DNA of 64,000 bases. It comes from Synchiropus splendidus. Its lineage: Eukaryota; Chordata; Actinopteri; Syngnathiformes; Callionymidae. The stretch covers positions 27,307,001 through 27,371,000 of the forward strand of contig NC_071335.1 of the NCBI RefSeq assembly GCF_027744825.2. Reading direction: 5' to 3'. Position numbers and translations under genes: made by a program. This document shows, in pieces, positions 23,601 to 33,492 of the stretch (position 1 is the first letter of the stretch; each line of letters begins with the position of its first letter). A model generated the notes under the pieces. The model saw only the letters and a program-made list of their open reading frames with translations. It was not told where the DNA came from and did no database searches.

Positions 23601-26600
23601 CCTCATTTTTGCCAGCTTCTCCGACCTGCAGATGTTCCGAGGAAACTTCTCAGGAGTACGTAACCGCAGATGGCACCTACAGAACTTCCTTCTCTAATGT
23701 CACTTGTGTTGCTGTGTGGTGAAGTTGGAAGTGCTGGAGCACCTGACGACGGCTCAGCTGGGGCAGATGTGTGCCACGCCCAATCAGATCAAGTCTGCTG
23801 CAGAGGTTGCCATGGTGATGGGAGCCGTCCAGGATCATGAGATGAAGTTTTTCTTTTTGTCCTTCTACTCTGCTTTGATGGTGAGTGTTAGCTATCAGAG
23901 TTAATCATCAGGGCCTGTTTTGGACTGTGGGAGGAAACCAGAGTGCCCAGTGATCCACCATTTTGGTCCTTCTTCAACAAGGGATGCTTGAACCTTTCAA
24001 CAGAAACATGGAGTGGATGTGCCTTCGGCGACGAGGCCCTCCTGGTTGGAGGCCATGTTGGAGAGAGCAAACCTCGCGCACGACTCAGTGAGCGACGCCG
24101 AGGTCGCCGATTGGATTCCTGTGATGGGGCCGTTCATCGTCGGCTTGTCACATGCTCATGCCAACTTGATCTTCAAAATACTCAGAGGAAGAGGCTGCAA
24201 CGTGGAAAAGCTGGGGTAAAAACACACGTCTTTTCATCAATCAAAGCACTGCGTTTACGGAATTTCAAATTTCAGAGTGGAGACTCTTGAATCTAAAGCC
24301 TCGACCATGAGTGAAACAACCAAGAGTGAAATCAATCGCCTGACATCCCAGATGGTTGCAGGTAGAGAGAGACTGACCTTGTGAATGAAGATCACGATAT
24401 CTCCATGTTAATGTCATCTCTTCATAGAAGGAAATTCCCTCCGGTGCATGGAGCCAGGACAGAGTCTATACGTGTTCCTGGAGAGCTACTTCGGGAGCTT
24501 CGGGTTCCCAAGCTTGACCCAGGTCATGTCCTTCATGTCACAGGGCGAGAGGCATCAGGTTGGTGTTCACCTTCCAGAGAGACCGCATCCGTCCATGATC
24601 TCAGGCGCGGTCAGGTTGTGAGAAATCCAGAAATCTATCCTTTATTTTTTCCATTGGTCGACTAATCGCATTTACCTTTGTTTGGACCTATTTGGAATTT
24701 GGGTTTCACCTAAAGTTGCTTAAATCATCTCACTGTGATACTCAGACACCATACATTATTAAACACGTATATGAAAATCATGACATACAATCCAGGAACA
24801 TGTATCCAGCCTGTGGTGCATGAAGCATGAAACCGTGGACAGAGAGCTCCAGTTCTTTGAAACTGAGCTCTTTATTGGTCCTTGAGAACAATTTCAAATC
24901 AACAATGTTCATATTCAGTGTGTATCTTGTATAAAATATCGGATCAACGTCCACATCAGTAGGTCTTTGAATAATAGTAAAAACGATTTGTTCAGTGTGT
25001 GCAACAGCAACAGCAATGTGACCAAGCGAGGCACAGATTCCAACGTTTTTTGTTGTCGGCGTTATCGATGACATCAACTAATCGTTGCAGCCCTAATTTC
25101 ATCATCCTTCCGCAGAAGATAAACTCCATGTCGCCCTCACAACTGGGGAAGTTCCTCAGACGTCCTAGAGTGGTGGACAGCCACAAAGAGCTCTGCGTTC
25201 TCTTCAAGATCTACACGCTGACCCCCTGGTTCATTGAGAAGGTGCGGACTTGAGTGCCACCCAACATGAAAAAGAAGTAACCATGACACTGCCCGACCCG
25301 GACAGGAACCCCTCGCAGAGGACCTGTACGAGCCGACCATGGAGTGCGTCTGGCCGTTGGCTCTCGGCAGCGGCAACGGGCGCGAGGCCGAGGCGTGGAA
25401 GAAAGGCCTGGACTGGCGCTATATGAGATACATCAGACGAAGCATGGTCGGGCCCAACATTACGCACTCGGCCTCCTGCTTCGGCTTCCAGATTTTGTAC
25501 GTGCGCTCCACAGTAGGCCGATCAGTGCTTCCGAACTCTTCTGACATGACCGTCCTTGTGTCTCAGTGTTGCGTGTTTGGGATCCTCCAACTTCACCGAG
25601 ACCGATTTTCAGCCTGAGCATGTTTATGAAAGCATCAAGGACTACCTGCCCTCGTCCTCAGGTGCGTGTGCCGGAGAGTTTTTTAAATCATGTTCATCAT
25701 CCCCTCGTGGGATAAAAAGATCATGTCTGCTGACAAGATTTTGGACTGTTAATGATGAGTTTTATTTTGAAAATGGTGCAGTGGGTTTCTCTGACTGAGT
25801 TCAAACAATCTGTTCCTATCTACATCCAGTACCGAGGTGTTACAACAGCAGCCACTCAGAGCTGAACTCCACCGCCTGGTTCGTCTTGTACATTGGCAAA
25901 TTCATCAACCTCGTCACTGAAGACGACTTCCTCTCATTTGGGTCTGAGGAGGTAAGTTTTTGGTGAAAACCGCTGCGGTCGAGAGGCTGACTTTCGTCTT
26001 CTCTCGGGCAGCATCTGGCAGCGTTCACCGTGAATTCGGAGTGCCTGGCGCTGCTCAACGCCTCCAATGTAACCACCGAGGTGAACGAGGTGTACACGGA
26101 GCTGATCTACATGCAGGACTCGGCGTTTCCCGTGGACAAGTGAGCTGCCACTGTTCCATGTCACTTGTCAAGCCTGAGGTTTCATTTGACAACTTCCATC
26201 TTCAAAATAAAAGCTAGTGAGGCCTGACACAGAGAAGCAGGCTTCTCCAGGATTTATCCGATGACTGGAAAGACTCGCCAGAACTGCTGGTTCTGTAGAG
26301 GTGAAACCCATCCAGCCAGCTTCGGTTGTTTTTTTTTCCAGCACCAACTTTCCTGGTCCAACTCTGTCTCTCCTCTCCACGTGTCCAAACCTTCTTATTG
26401 TCACCAAACTCCTCCACATCCATGACTCTGCACCCTGTCTGCACTCTCCTCTTCTCTTCTCTTCCGATCGTCGCTCTCATTCAAAACCATATATATTTAA
26501 TAGTGTCGTCATCGAGACCTAGACCCAGACTTTGAGGGCATCCTTTGTCTTTTTGAATTTCATTTTCATGAGTTAGTGGACGATTCATTTCACAGTTGCC

Positions 26601-29600
26601 ATTAAAAGTGACTCCATTGAGATTACTGCAATATTTCAGCCACAGTTGTTCGAAATGATGATTTTCATGTTGATCTTTCACATCACCCAGTCAGTTATGG
26701 CTTAATTGTGACATTATTTTGTCATGTTTATTGCAGCATATTTAGACTGGCACATCCCTTCGATATTTGCTGTTCATAGACAGGACATCTTGTTTGCTGC
26801 GTCTGCCGACTTGTGATCAGGGTGAAAACTGTCTCCTGCAGTGACTGACATCCGAACCTCTTCTCTGCCACAGACTCCCATACTCCTCCACATGTCATGC
26901 TCCCGGAGCAGCTTTCACGACGCTGAGTAAAGGAAGCACTGAGTGGATACTGGGCATTTTGCGGCAATTTTGTGTGGACGTGGACACTCAGGTGAAACAT
27001 GACTCAGCATTTCTGTCCTCTAACTGTACTGTACTGGGTTTACTTACTCCCTTAAAAGCCCTCCATCTTCTACTGAACTATGTCCCGTAACAAAAAGTAG
27101 GGCACTTGAAGTTCATTTCATGAAGTGTAGCACACCAAGTGTACTACTGGCCAGTCACTTCTAGTTTACGGAAAGTATACTCATGTAACACGTCTTAGGA
27201 CTAAATTGGAACATTTTCAGTTTGCTAAAGTATACTTTCAAGTATTCACAGTGAGTATACAAGAAATGTACTAAGCATATACTTTACATCCACATATAAG
27301 CAATGTATATTTTACGGTCTCACAAAATATAGTCAAAATCTCGGTAAACCACGTTCACCATCCCAAACAGCACACATTCACTTCCCAGCTGTGTACAGAT
27401 GGCAGTGTGCATATTGCCCTAGTACATCAACAACTGATGACTGAAGAGTACAATATGATTATTTTGTCATTCACTGAAAACCCTAGTCAACAACTGTCAA
27501 ATAGAACAAAACAATAACAGAGCAAATGTCTGTTTTCTGTTCCCAGTCATCCACTCCCATGATCCTTTGCTTCTGGATCGCCTCAATAATATACTGAAAA
27601 AAAGTAGTAAACTTGAAGTTAACTTTATTTAGTATACTTGGGTATAAGTATTAGTGTCCTTCAGTGTGCTACTTTTAGGTATTTCAAATGTAGTATGTCA
27701 AAAGTAAACCTCAAGCATACTTCCTCAGTGTTAGTATAAAATAAGTATTCTCATAGTACGCTTGAATAAACTTGTTTTTGCTGAGGGATATTAAAAACTA
27801 GCTTCTTAGCTGGCGTGTGCATGTGTTCAGTATGTTTTCATTGGACTGTCTGAGCCACTTGGGTGAAGGTGCGAGTCCCTCGGCAGCAGTCAAACATCAT
27901 GAGAAGAACTCTCATCCACCTGTCGTGCTTCACTCTAGATCGCTGCGGCGTTAGCGGGCAACTTTGGTTCCGATATCACAGCGGGCATCATCTCCATGCT
28001 CGGCAACCAATGCACCGGGCTGTCGACGGGAGTGCTGAGAGGGTGCCGATCCGAGGAGATCTACGGGGGTCGGCACAGACTGGGCGCCGTGCCTGGCTGG
28101 AACATAGGCCAGGCCAGAGCGGCCATGGAGAAACTCATGGCGTCAGTGAGTTTCCAGGTAAGTTCCGCAGCTCACCTTCCCCCCGATCCAACATGGCCTT
28201 GACCCTGCCGCTTCCTCCTGACTAGATGAACGGGCTCTCGATGGTCGACCTCGGCACGCTGCTCATTGGTGTCACTGGGGAGATGTTCTACAACGTCCAG
28301 GGCACGGACATTGTGACGGCTTCTGCGCACTCCAGCTTTGTTACTCAACTGAACGCTGCTCCACGAATGGCCCGGTTTATCGCCACCTACAAGGTGAAGT
28401 TAACTGAAGACTCTTTTTTTCATGCTATAAAATACACTCGCGTCTGTGTTGCACAAGAACTGTGAGGGACGAGCCACAAGTCTTCGGAGATGAGCACCGT
28501 TTTTCTAGATCAACAGCTCTGAACTGTTTCCAACCACCTTTTGTGTCTGTGGACCTGCTTTAGTAGGTCAAAGGGCTTCAGATAAAAGCTGTGGCAGGGG
28601 CTCGCTTGGAGGCTTGTGGGCACCTTTACCCTGGATCCCTAGTTCCGATGTCTCTCTAGCTCAGCTGAGAGAGGCGTGGCCACTAATGTTGTCACGGTTC
28701 CTAAGCATGTGATCAGAAGGGACTGAACTAAAATCTCTTCAGTGCAGGCATCAGTCACTGTCGGCATCACCAAAACCTACGTCTGCTTTCTAACTTGAAT
28801 GTGTCTTCTTCCCAGATGGTGTCGTTGTACTCAAACATCGAGCAGATGATGGTCAACATTCCCGACGACCTGGCCCAAGAGATCCCGCAATCTTTTCTGT
28901 TCAACTTTCCTGCCGATGTCGAGGGAAAGAAAAACATGAACAAGAAAAAGTGGAGTAGAGATCAGGTAGCTATGCACCATGGCGTCAGGAATAATGCTCC
29001 TATTCAGTCGGGGTTAACGTTTGATGCAACTCGGACGCGTCTTCTTTCATTTCAGGCTGTGTTTGTCTTACCGGAGCTGGGATCCGAGGCTTCGGTCTCG
29101 GCCATAGGAAACGTAAACACGTATGTGAAGACGTTATAACAACGCCGCGATTCCTTAATTCCTCATTGCTGTCGACTGTTGGAGTAACTATTCTGATCCC
29201 TCAGCTTGTCGTCCGCCGTGCTCCAAGGCTTCACCTGCACCAGCGTTCGAACCTTCAAAACATCCCAGACTGTAAAACTCATCAAAGCTTGTCGGAGGAA
29301 GAAAGCCAACAAAGTCAAACTGGAGGAAACTCAGGTAGGCGAGCGAGTTCTGCACCGCCCTGCTACAAGCTTCAGTTCAGGACACGTCTGCGTGAGCTGA
29401 GAGAAACGTGCAGCCAGGCGCCACAGCCTGCCTCGTGGCTTGTAACCATCCATCACCGGAGCTAGTGGTGCCACCTGTCCCTGCCGTCTGCTGGAGCTGA
29501 GACCGTTGTTTGCATGGCTCACCTCTGTTTTTCTCTGCGACAGTTAACCTGCATGTACAACTACATCAAGGGAGACTCCAACGTCACCAGCTATGGAGAC

Positions 29601-32600
29601 TACCCTGAAGATATGCTGCTCTACTACGAGTGAGTTGACAGGAATGGACGGGACGGCTGGCTCCAGGTCTGGCTGACCAACTCTGTCTGCCTCCTCAGTT
29701 ACTCCCTGGTGCCCAGGGCCCAGTGCAGGGAGTATTTCATGGCCATTTCCGAAGCCGACTTTTACGTCTTTTCGCCCCAACTCGCCTACATGCGGTCCAA
29801 TCTGATGCTCAACGCCGTCGATTGTCTGGTGAGTTGACTCGTCGAAGAGCTCCCGAGTCGCCCTCCTCTGACCTTCTTGTTTTCAGGGCGTGACGGGCAG
29901 CAATCTGACGAAGGAGAATGTGCAAGTGTTTGGAAACATGGCCTGCCAGATCAGCAGCTCCTACATTCAGAACTCGGATCCTTACATCCTGGAAATGCTG
30001 AAAAAGTGCAATGACCTCACCAGCGTGCAGGCAGAGGCTGTCGAGGCCTTGCTGCTGAGCGGGAGGACGTCATACGGGTATCTCGACTCTCTCAGGAAAC
30101 CATTCCATCCACTCCAGAGGAGCCCTTTTCCATTGATGAGACATTAGAATTAGGGATGCTCCGATCATGATTGGCCGATATCTGCCTGATCGCTGAACGC
30201 CCATCTCTTCCTGTCATTGCCGATCACATGAGCCGGCGCACTGATCAAGCCCCGCTGGTCGTGATGCGTCCGTTCCTCCCGACACACTGCTCACTGGGCA
30301 GCAGCATGTCTGCTGTGAAGGTTCTTTCAATCTGTTTACATCCTGCAGCTCATGCACCGGAAAATGTTGTGCGAGGAAGCGCCTTCACACTAAATCACCA
30401 GCACTTGACAAACATGAATAAACGGACGCCCGATTCTGGCCCCTATCACGCCATATACCAGTGTAATCTGGCGGCCAAGCTATAGTCGGGAAGCTGGCGT
30501 CCGTTTATTCATGTTTTGCAGACGCCCTCCTATCTCAAAGCCTGCTCTCAATCCATGTGATGGGTATTGGTGATCGGCAGCAAAAGTCCTGACCGGAGTG
30601 TCACTAAATGTCACGCCCTTCTCAGCCCGCAGGCTTTAGTTTGTAACTGGCTTCAGAAGAAAGAAGCCTTTATCACACTGCTTTTTGTTCTGTTACCAGT
30701 GACCCAAGCCAGTGGAAGTTCCGGACTTTGAAGAGCCTTCAGAATTTGCCTATGTACATGAGTTCCAAGTTCTACGACAGCGTTAGAAAAGTAAGTGGAA
30801 GCCTTTCACGCAGCAGTCGTCACTGCATCCACTCACTTTCCCTTCGACTGTCAAGAGACCTAGAAGGAGGTTCCTGAAATACTACTTCAAACTGCTCCGG
30901 AAGACCGTGAGCAAAGAGAAGCTTCAGGCGCTGAAGAAGAGCACGAGAAGAGCGAGGTCAAAGCGAGCTGTGGGTGAGTGGCGCGGTCTTCTAGTGGCCC
31001 GCAGCGGCACTCGCTCACTGGTGTTCCCCCGACACAGACAGCGACTGTAGGGTTGGAGAAATCACCTACGTGACCATCAAGGGCGAGGATTTCCCCGGCG
31101 AAGAGCTGGATGTGCAGCAGTTTAATGCCTGTCTCAGCTCTGACACCGTGAGCAAGTCTCTGGCTGAGATCGCTGCGAAGGTGGTGGAAGTTGAATACCA
31201 GCAGGTGGTTCTGGAAAAACTGCACCAGGTCAGTGCTGGATGTCATGTGACACGTTCGTGCTGTGTACCGCTCACTCCTTTACTGGTTGGATGTGACGAA
31301 GAAGAGGGGCAGCGTGATGGTGGGTGTGAAGGAGGAAGGACGCTGAAGACATGGAGAAGGTGAAGGAAAGAGGGACAATGGTGTGAAGGAGGTGAAGAGA
31401 AAGTCAAAGGGATGGTATGGGAAGAGATGAAGAGGATGTGGAGGAAACGTGAATGGGACTGAAAGGCTATGAAGGAGCGGAAAAGAGGAAGAGGACGTAA
31501 AGGGGGAGGTGAAGGAAGTGAAGAGAAAGTCAAAGGGATGAAGAGAAGGTGAAGGAATAGAAAGATGTGAAGGGGTTGAAGAGCAAGGGGTGAAGGTGGC
31601 TGACAGGAGATGAAGTGAAGGTGGAGATGGAAGGATAGAAGGAAGAAGATGTGAAGGAGTTGAACAAGAGGAAATGGAAGGGGACATACAGGAGATGAAG
31701 GTGAGAGGAAGACACAAAGTAGGTGAAGATGAGGAGAAGAGGGTACTAAAGAGGTGGAGAAGGTGAAGAAAGACACAAGGAGGTGAGGGAGGACAGGAAG
31801 AGGATGTGGAGGAAAGGTGGGACTCAAAGAAGATGAAGGGGACGGACAAGAGGAAGAGGACATGAAGGAGGCAAAGCTGAAGTCAAAGGAAATGTGAAAA
31901 GGATGTGATGGTGAGGTGGAGTTGAAGAAGGTGAAGGATGAGGAGGGAGGGAGAGGTGTTGGGCTGGAGACTGGTCATCTCCACAGCTAGGAATTGAGGT
32001 GTGCTGGCTGCTTCTGAAGGCCTACCCAGCCATGGTTCCCGAGGAGGAGGTGGAAGTCCTGGGCTTCGTGTCCCGCGCAGCCACCGTCAGCCACGTCGAC
32101 AAGTGGATCATCACGAAGGTCGACACTCTGGCCGCGCTGCTGGACCCGAGCGACGGCCTAGTGGCCAAGGACATGGTGGGCTGAATTCCCCAGAGGTGAA
32201 TTGCGGCACCTGACAAAGCCGGTTCCTCCCCCTCCAGGCGCAGGCCATCATCATCAGGTATCTGGCCGCTGGGAACCTGCTCGGCACGGACGAGCTGCGA
32301 GCCATCGGCGGAGCCAACCTTTGCTCACTGAACGGCAGCGTGCTGCAGAACATTTCACATGATGCCCTCAGGTGCGCAGCCCCTCAGTGGAGCTCAGCCA
32401 GGTGCCTCACCTCCAGCAATACCTGAACAAGTGTTGTCTGTCAGGGAGGCGGACCTGAAGGACCTCACCACCTGCTCTCTGGATGGGAAGAAGATCCTGT
32501 TCGCCATCGCTTTTGTCAGCTTCTCGACAAACACGCGCTCCACCGTCTCCTCCTCCACTTATAATCTCATAAGGCCGTTCCTGGGTGAGTCCTGTGAAGA

Positions 32601-33492
32601 CGCATCAGCTCTCCGGGGTTGGTCAGTCTCTCACTGACCTGGTGCTGAACTGGACCAGAGGCTCCTTGTGACCCCTATTTTATAGTGGGCTATTTTCTTC
32701 ACCAACAGGTGGCGCAACGACAGAATATGTAAGAACTCTGGCACAGTCCAACCTCAACGTAGACGTCCCCACGTTCGCCGGTCTGGATCCAGACGTCCTG
32801 CGGGTAGGACTTTGGTCTGACCATTTCCTGCAGGTGGTTTAAGGTCGTGGGGGCAGCAGTATGGGTGAGGAGGCCCAGACTACTGTCCACCCCCCGGGTT
32901 ACCTGAGAGACACAGTCTCTCCGGAGCGTCCCGGAACACCCACCTGAACAAGACGACTGTTTGGTTGTTGCATGAAGAACGTTTCTTTTTTCCCCCCTCA
33001 TGTTTTCCAGAACTTGAGTGTCTCTGACGTCGTGGGTCTGTTGGGGAACCACCTGTCAGACTTGTCACTGTACCAAAACGAAACAGGAGTGATGGTCTGG
33101 ATCGAAAATCAATTCCAGGATGAACTGGACAAACTGAACCTGGGACTGGCCGGCGGGAAGGCCACCCCAACCACCACGCAGCCTACACCCACCAAGAAAA
33201 ACACAGCGGCCACCACCAAGAAGGTCACTGGCACGAACAAACCCGCCACCACCAAGGCGACCACCCCCGCCGCCGCCGCCACCGCCACCACAGCCAGTGA
33301 GTCGCCGCCGCACACGGCCCTTCCTTCTTTCCTGCATCAGCATGACTGGCGTGTAGTGACACGTGAAGTGACACGCGTGGCTAATCATTTGACCCTGTCT
33401 ATGCAGGTAGCCACGGCAACCACATCAAAGCAGACGCCAGCCTGTTCTTCACCCTCCTGCTCCTCCTCACCCTCACCAGGGCATCTTCATGA
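10752..33492 (+). CDS. Giant mesothelin-superfamily precursor, 64 exons, predicted GPI-anchored
   Basis: By my model 64 coding exons join to 7710 nt (2569 residues plus stop) with every junction in phase. Order: signal peptide (1-18); repeat units U1 to U7 (about 37-1665), interrupted by two spacer cassettes; a linker region (about 1666-2190); RSKR at 2191-2194, a furin-type site; a mesothelin-like domain (about 2197-2495); a Thr/Ala/Lys-rich stalk (2496-2545); and a GPI-type tail (ADA-S then FFTLLLLLTLT). Mesothelin precursors are cut by furin into a released N-terminal factor and a GPI-anchored adhesion domain. The C-terminus (FLGGATTEYVRTLAQSNL) tracks mammalian mesothelin (FLGGAPTEDLKALSQQNV), which is why I prefer mesothelin to otoancorin or stereocilin. 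Mammalian mesothelin is about 630 residues, so this protein is about four times longer. Role in the fish is unknown. Exons are listed in the block entries that follow. Confidence 0.88.
12234..13945 (+). CDS. Mesothelin-like gene, repeat unit U1 (exons 4-7)
   Basis: Exons 12234-12350, 12632-12828, 12894-12997 and 13833-13945 (117, 197, 104 and 113 nt; intron phases 0-0, 0-2, 2-1, 1-0), residues about 37-213. Unit hallmarks are CLSTKNFSCSTYQTV across the second and third exons and SSEEWLLKNFGYFKAMARF in the fourth. The fold is expected to be an all-helical superhelix, as proposed for the stereocilin/mesothelin family. Confidence 0.85.
14015..15255 (+). CDS. Mesothelin-like gene, divergent unit U2 (exons 8-11)
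   Basis: Exons 14015-14257, 14371-14445, 14521-14750 and 15174-15255. Exon 8 starts with LEVLHLLTSSQTAEMLL, the same opening as exons 16 and 38. It carries a Gly/Pro/Arg/His-rich insert at about residues 254-273 that the related exons 16 and 27 lack. Exon 10 (VLDLEDWYEQVVMPLLRRFL) aligns with the second exon of the other units, but the Cys/TYQ motif is missing. Phases are 0-0, 0-0, 0-2, 2-0, so this unit does not follow the standard pattern. Confidence 0.75.
15337..16742 (+). CDS. Mesothelin-like gene, repeat unit U3 (exons 12-15)
   Basis: Exons 15337-15480, 16172-16368, 16471-16571 and 16636-16742 (144, 197, 101 and 107 nt; phases 0-0, 0-2, 2-1, 1-0), residues about 424-606. Hallmarks are CLSTKNFTCLTYQTI and NDSAQWLKLNLGFFLEFAKL. 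The Cys/TYQ block is almost identical to that of U1, so these two units are close relatives. Confidence 0.87.
16805..18873 (+). CDS. Mesothelin-like gene, spacer cassette 1 (exons 16-22)
   Basis: Exons 16805-16969, 17046-17077, 17848-17942, 18140-18162, 18259-18280, 18703-18730 and 18795-18873 (165, 32, 95, 23, 22, 28 and 79 nt). Exon 16 encodes LEVLPLLTPEHLVDLLL. Exons 17-22 are Cys-bearing micro-exons (CSVY, ECVTND, CPIT, LTCREVD, GIPCNFTL, YACAQ). Exons 18-21 together are 168 nt and could be skipped without a frame change. Confidence 0.8.
17165..17590. repeat. Imperfect CTA/TAC trinucleotide-rich tract in intron 17
   Basis: Degenerate ACT/CTA/CTG triplets fill most of the intron between exons 17 and 18 on the plus strand. 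The open frames crossing it are low-complexity and are not exons. Confidence 0.75.
19859..21233 (+). CDS. Mesothelin-like gene, repeat unit U4 (exons 23-26)
   Basis: Exons 19859-20005, 20063-20277, 20345-20433 and 21118-21233 (147, 215, 89 and 116 nt; phases 0-0, 0-2, 2-1, 1-0), residues about 755-943. Hallmarks are FLDCLSRQNLSCGTFQHIV and NSTEWFMKNLGSFSEFVPV. The first exon (LQTFSADHLASLMMC) matches exon 34 of U5 (LSMLEAADLAEIMKC) in length and pattern. Confidence 0.87.
21308..22682 (+). CDS. Mesothelin-like gene, spacer cassette 2 (exons 27-33)
   Basis: Exons 21308-21484, 21558-21589, 21836-21933, 22024-22046, 22124-22145, 22210-22237 and 22598-22682 (177, 32, 98, 23, 22, 28 and 85 nt). 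The size series is almost the same as in cassette 1. Cys positions correspond (TCTNYG, GCVIYSG, CRVTP, EICADVN, HQCLFSV, VACAE). Exons 29-32 total 171 nt and can also be skipped in frame. Confidence 0.8.
22737..23655 (+). CDS. Mesothelin-like gene, repeat unit U5 (exons 34-37)
   Basis: Exons 22737-22883, 22943-23154, 23235-23338 and 23537-23655 (147, 212, 104 and 119 nt; phases 0-0, 0-2, 2-1, 1-0), residues about 1099-1292. Hallmarks are FLSCMAVTDFNCTTYQDIV and NNTGDWIQLNLRFFLIFAS. Confidence 0.87.
23725..24558 (+). CDS. Mesothelin-like gene, repeat unit U6 (exons 38-41)
   Basis: Exons 23725-23880, 24004-24215, 24276-24361 and 24428-24558 (156, 212, 86 and 131 nt; phases 0-0, 0-2, 2-1, 1-0), residues about 1293-1487. 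Exon 38 opens LEVLEHLTTAQLGQMC. The Cys/TYQ and N-x-W hallmarks are strongly degenerate, but exon sizes and phases keep the unit recognisable (C-terminal exon SLYVFLESYFGSFGF). Confidence 0.8.
25040..25095. mobile_element. hAT-type terminal sequence ending just before exon 42
   Basis: Read on the minus strand the segment begins TAGGGCTGCAACGATTAGTT, a widespread hAT terminus. It ends at 25095, 20 bp before exon 42 starts at 25116, so the element end forms part of the branch-point and polypyrimidine neighbourhood. The opposite end is unclear. A related TTGGTCGACTAATCGC stretch lies near 24654-24669. Confidence 0.6.
25116..25951 (+). CDS. Mesothelin-like gene, repeat unit U7 (exons 42-45)
   Basis: Exons 25116-25241, 25306-25496, 25567-25661 and 25830-25951 (126, 191, 95 and 122 nt; phases 0-0, 0-2, 2-1, 1-0), residues about 1488-1665. 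Hallmarks are SCFGFQILFVACLGSSNFT and LNSTAWFVLYIGKFINLV. Confidence 0.83.
26012..30973 (+). CDS. Mesothelin-like gene, linker region and furin-type site (exons 46-57)
   Basis: Exons 26012-26139, 26874-26991, 27939-28157, 28226-28393, 28816-28965, 29056-29120, 29205-29334, 29544-29629, 29699-29828, 29887-30077, 30700-30790 and 30856-30973. Exons 46-47 hold a partial repeat (GSTEWILGILRQFCVDV). Exons 48-54 form a less repetitive helical region with paired Cys (LGNQCTGLSTGVLRGC). Exon 57 is very basic and ends KKSTRRARSKR-AV. RSKR (30955-30966, residues 2191-2194) fits the furin consensus R-x-K/R-R and sits where mesothelin is cleaved. The exon 57 start at 30856 is the only acceptor that keeps phase. 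Confidence 0.8.
27000..27790. repeat. AT-rich AGTATACT-rich block, possible MITE, in intron 47
   Basis: Multiple copies of AGTATACTT-like words in both directions fill the intron between exons 47 and 48, with CACTTGAAGTTCATTT near one end and AACTTGAAGTTAACTTTATT towards the other. There is no coding capacity. I could not define the ends or a target duplication. Confidence 0.4.
30151..30605. mobile_element. hAT-like non-autonomous element in intron 55 with internal hairpin
   Basis: The left end TAGGGATGCTCCGATCATGA matches the element at 40203. The right end (CCGGAGTGTCACTA) is a decayed inverted copy. Inside, a 21-bp perfect inverted repeat (30410-30430 and 30496-30516) encloses a 65-nt spacer. 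No target duplication survives. Confidence 0.65.
31038..33492 (+). CDS. Mesothelin-like gene, C-terminal mesothelin domain, stalk and GPI tail (exons 58-64)
   Basis: Exons 31038-31228, 31987-32175, 32238-32371, 32445-32584, 32709-32803, 33011-33296 and 33407-33492. The segment after RSKR runs about 300 residues and ends with LDKLNLGLAGGK, similar to the mammalian mesothelin LDTLGLGLQGG. A Thr/Pro/Ala/Lys stalk follows, likely O-glycosylated. Exon 64 encodes HIKADAS then a hydrophobic tail (LFFTLLLLLTLT) and a stop, the layout of a GPI-attachment signal. The stop codon is at 33490-33492. Confidence 0.88.
31315..31965. repeat. Long purine-rich (GA/GGA) tract in intron 58
   Basis: About 650 bp with imperfect GAAGGAGGTGAAG-type repeats and almost no pyrimidine runs on the plus strand. 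The apparent Ser/Pro/Phe/His-rich frames on the minus strand are translations of this tract. Confidence 0.9.

Noticed and set aside
31243..31863. Two long minus-strand frames rich in Ser, Pro, Phe and His
   Set aside because: They are produced by the purine-rich intronic tract. Two frames are open at once, which shows compositional bias and not coding.
10752..33492. Otoancorin or stereocilin identity for the large plus-strand gene
   Set aside because: The C-terminal segment, furin-type site and GPI tail match mesothelin better, and the N-terminus does not resemble otoancorin as I know it. The family link remains, so the call is kept at superfamily level without a symbol.
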